This document shows positions 61,671 through 64,000 of a stretch of DNA of 64,000 bases, in pieces. The notes below the pieces were generated by a model. That model worked only from the letters and a program-made list of their open reading frames with translations, made no database searches and was not told the DNA's origin. Both the position numbers and the translations under genes were made by a program. Numbering within the stretch: the stretch's first letter is position 1; each line of letters begins with the position of its first letter. Source of the DNA: Armatimonadetes bacterium UBA1398 (GTDB lineage: Bacteria; Armatimonadota; Zipacnadia; UBA1398); contig DBQI01000066.1 of NCBI GenBank assembly GCA_002305165.1, forward strand, positions 1-64,000, in the 5' to 3' direction.

Positions 61671-64000
61671 ATGCTTCCAGCCGCGATGACGCTAGCGCTC
61701 CTCCTATGCCAGGCGCCCACCCTGGACAACGGCCTCCTCAGGGCCACCCTGGATACCGAGACGGGCGCGTGGACGGTGGTGGACCTGGAGACGGGCGCCA
61801 CCTACAGTCAGCCCGATACGGTTCGCGACCAGTTCTCCGAAGGACCGGAGCTTCAGGTGCGCCACGCGCCAGCCGGGCTCGCCCTGGACGGGGACCTCGA
61901 CGATTGGGCCGACGCCGAGTGGGTGAGCGTGGGCGACGCAGCCCGGGCAGCGTTTCTCTGGGACGACGAGAGCCTCTACGCGGCATTCGAGGTGCGCGAC
62001 ACCAGCGTCATGGGCGGCGAGCCGGGGGCCACCGACTGGTCCGCGGTGGACCACGTGGCGTGGTGGGCGGGGTGGGACCAGGTCCGCTATCCGGCCCTCG
62101 AGGGGATCGAGCGGGGGTATGCCTGGGGCGATTGGCAGGACTGGGCCGAGGTGACGGTGGCGGTCGCCGGCGATGGCTACCGGGTCGAGGCCCGCTCGCC
62201 CATCGACTACTTCATCACGCTCCAACCCGTGACGCCCGGTCGACTGTTCCGTGCGGCTCTCACCGTTGGGAATGAGGAGGGTGGCGAAGCCGCCTATCCG
62301 CCGGACGTCAACCTCGCGTCCCGCCCCACCTACGCGGTCGCGGTTCTTGTGGGTGAAGGCGGCGAGACGCCGACGGTCCCGACTCCCGGCAACCGGCCAC
62401 GCGACATCGCCGCTCCCGAACCCGACGCGATCGAGTACACCCTCGCGGTGGAGCGCTTCGAGTCCGCCATCGGCGAGGTTCGGTGCTTGGCCCGTCTGCC
62501 CGAGGGGGCGCGGCGCCTGGAGTTCGAGTGCCGGGCCGTGGACGGCTGGGAGTGGGACATGACCCTGATGAGGGGTTTCCTCCCCGAGGGCGACTCGGAG
62601 TTCATGGTCCCCTATTACGGCAACGGCCTCCTCGTGCCCACGGACCACCCCGCTCCGCCCTTGGACTACCTGAGCGTGTTCGGGTCCCTCGATATGCCCG
62701 GCGTCGGCGTGGTGGGCGATGGCGGCGCGGCCCTCTGCGTGTTCGAGAGCTACGACTACCTGTCGGCCAGCCTCGAGACGGCCACCTGGCCCTCGCGGCG
62801 GGCCCTGAGCCTCACAGTGATCGGTGAGCGGGACGAGCGGGGCGCCCCGGAGACCTACCGCTTCGCGTGGGAGTTCATCCCGGGCGGCACGGCAATGGAC
62901 GTCGCTCTGGCGATGCGGAGCTTCTGCGTCGACCAGGGCTGGTGGAAGACCCTGCGCGAGAAGCGCGATGAGAACCCAGGCGTCGGGCGGCTGCTGGGAG
63001 CGCCCATCGTGTGGGGCAGCTCGGGCGAGGCCTTCGCGCGGGAGGCCGCCGCGGCGGGGGTCCGCAGGCTCCACGTGCCGGGCAGTTTCTCCCCCGGGGC
63101 GATCCAGGCGATCGTCGAGCTGGGCTACCTGACGGGCGAGTATGACAACTACGTGGATGCCGACGACCAAACCGCGCCGATCGACGGAGTGCCGGCGGTG
63201 CCGGACCTCATCCGCCGTGAGCGCGGGGGCGAGCTGGCGAAGGGCTGGCTGACGCTGGATGGCCTCCACCAGTACTACAGCCTCTGCTCGCGCTATGCCC
63301 TCCCCGCCGCCCAGGCGGAGATCACCGAGACCCTCAGGACGCATCCCTACAATGCCCGCTTCCTCGATGTCCACACTGCCATGGGCCTCGCGGAGTGCTA
63401 CGACGAGAACCACCCCGTGACGCGCACCGAGGACCGCGAGAACAAGACCGCCATGCTCCAGTGGATCCGCGAACAGGGCGTGGTGCTGGGTGGCGAGCAT
63501 GGGCGAGCCTGGTCCGTCCCCGTGCTGGACTACCAAGAGGGCATGATGAGCTGCAACCCCATGTTCACATGGCCGGCCGGCCATCTCGTGAAGGTCGAGC
63601 GGGAGGAGCAGATCGGAGACCTCTACCTGGATTGGGGCCTCCATCCGGCGAGACGCATCCCCTTCTGGGAGATGGTGTTCCACGGCTGCGTCGTCTCGAC
63701 GTGGTACTGGGGAGACTCGGTCGGGTACCTCGAGGATGTCCGCCCGGACCTTACGGACCGTAAGATCGCGATGACGGCACTCTACGGCTCGGCCCCCCTC
63801 ATGTGGGCCACGAACCTCGGCATCGGGTTCGAGGGCGAGCGCAAGCGGCGATTCCTGCAGGTGTACAACGCCATCTGCCCCCTGCACGAGATCGTGGGGT
63901 GGGAGCAGATGGTCTCCTTCGAGTACCTCACCGCTGACCGCGCGATCCAGCGGAGCCGTTTCTCGGACGGCACGGAGGTGACCGCGAACTTCGGCGATGA
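61671..64000 (+). CDS. Large secreted glycosidase-like protein with CBM9-like domain, partial
   Basis: Open to the right edge, at least 776 residues. A short signal peptide (MTLALLLCQAP) precedes a CBM9-like domain starting at LDGDLDDWADAEW (about 75-190), with FLWDDESLYAAFEVRD. A beta-rich region follows, then (about 440 onward) a barrel-like part: YNARFLDVHTAMGLAECYDE, VLGGEHGRAW, WEMVFHGCVVSTWYWGDS. The FLDV and GEHG blocks recall GH101/GH129-type enzymes, with Asp and Glu as possible catalytic residues; this is tentative. AAAGG precedes the ATG. The end is missing. Confidence 0.7.
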   Translation, partial: MLPAAMTLALLLCQAPTLDNGLLRATLDTETGAWTVVDLETGATYSQPDTVRDQFSEGPELQVRHAPAGLALDGDLDDWADAEWVSVGDAARAAFLWDDESLYAAFEVRDTSVMGGEPGATDWSAVDHVAWWAGWDQVRYPALEGIERGYAWGDWQDWAEVTVAVAGDGYRVEARSPIDYFITLQPVTPGRLFRAALTVGNEEGGEAAYPPDVNLASRPTYAVAVLVGEGGETPTVPTPGNRPRDIAAPEPDAIEYTLAVERFESAIGEVRCLARLPEGARRLEFECRAVDGWEWDMTLMRGFLPEGDSEFMVPYYGNGLLVPTDHPAPPLDYLSVFGSLDMPGVGVVGDGGAALCVFESYDYLSASLETATWPSRRALSLTVIGERDERGAPETYRFAWEFIPGGTAMDVALAMRSFCVDQGWWKTLREKRDENPGVGRLLGAPIVWGSSGEAFAREAAAAGVRRLHVPGSFSPGAIQAIVELGYLTGEYDNYVDADDQTAPIDGVPAVPDLIRRERGGELAKGWLTLDGLHQYYSLCSRYALPAAQAEITETLRTHPYNARFLDVHTAMGLAECYDENHPVTRTEDRENKTAMLQWIREQGVVLGGEHGRAWSVPVLDYQEGMMSCNPMFTWPAGHLVKVEREEQIGDLYLDWGLHPARRIPFWEMVFHGCVVSTWYWGDSVGYLEDVRPDLTDRKIAMTALYGSAPLMWATNLGIGFEGERKRRFLQVYNAICPLHEIVGWEQMVSFEYLTADRAIQRSRFSDGTEVTANFGD

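Overview
The window looks like chromosomal DNA of a GC-rich, diderm, probably uncultured bacterium of the Armatimonadota or a close relative. That placement is inference. It rests on two DUF1559-type pseudopilin genes with the LFPVFAKAREKARQT signature common in that phylum, on LPS-transport (Lpt) genes implying an outer membrane, on many secreted carbohydrate-active proteins, and on a DUF6785/OPT-like membrane protein. Gene density is high, starts are often GTG or TTG with good GGAGG sites, and I see no phage, insertion sequence or CRISPR array.

Layout. 0-16.7 kb is mostly housekeeping: D-aminoacyl-tRNA deacylase, a TPR protein, VanZ-like protein, a pseudopilin/lipoprotein pair, then a minus-strand run (Gfo/Idh/MocA oxidoreductase, PHP protein, trxB, purB). 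A strong promoter drives a 54-residue basic protein and tRNA-Met. Next come a YchF-like GTPase without TGS domain, the rpsF-ssb-rpsR operon with a structured leader, a ROK sugar kinase, mfd, a PSP1/RicT protein and an FmdB-type zinc ribbon. 16.7-21 kb (minus) is an Lpt set in which LptC- and LptA-like parts form one reading frame. 21.5-23.6 kb (minus) pairs a GHMP sugar kinase with a ManC-type nucleotidyltransferase.

23.8-36 kb mixes central and sugar metabolism: aldo-keto reductase with ferredoxin tail, fucose/arabinose-isomerase-like protein, GH76-like and GH13 enzymes, purQ, PPi-dependent phosphofructokinase and a second pseudopilin. 36-36.9 kb holds four tRNA genes around tadA. 36.9-49.6 kb has secreted or membrane proteins, class I fumarase subunits, a HIT protein, an inactive beta-lactamase-fold protein and two apparent gene remnants (sulfatase C-terminus, nitrilase-family fragment).

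49.7-61.6 kb carries nuoE, an HtrA protease, a co-directional NAD gene set (separate glutaminase and synthetase parts of NAD synthetase, nicotinamidase-like hydrolase, nicotinate phosphoribosyltransferase), a class III nucleotidyl cyclase, and nuoABCD on the minus strand. A large secreted protein with a CBM9-like domain runs off the right edge.

How the genes work together: the NAD set covers nicotinamide to nicotinate, nicotinate to its mononucleotide, and amidation to NAD, next to complex I genes that use NADH. The Lpt genes plus the kinase/nucleotidyltransferase pair point to surface glycan assembly and export. The secreted hydrolases, isomerase, ROK kinase and PPi-PFK fit growth on polysaccharides.
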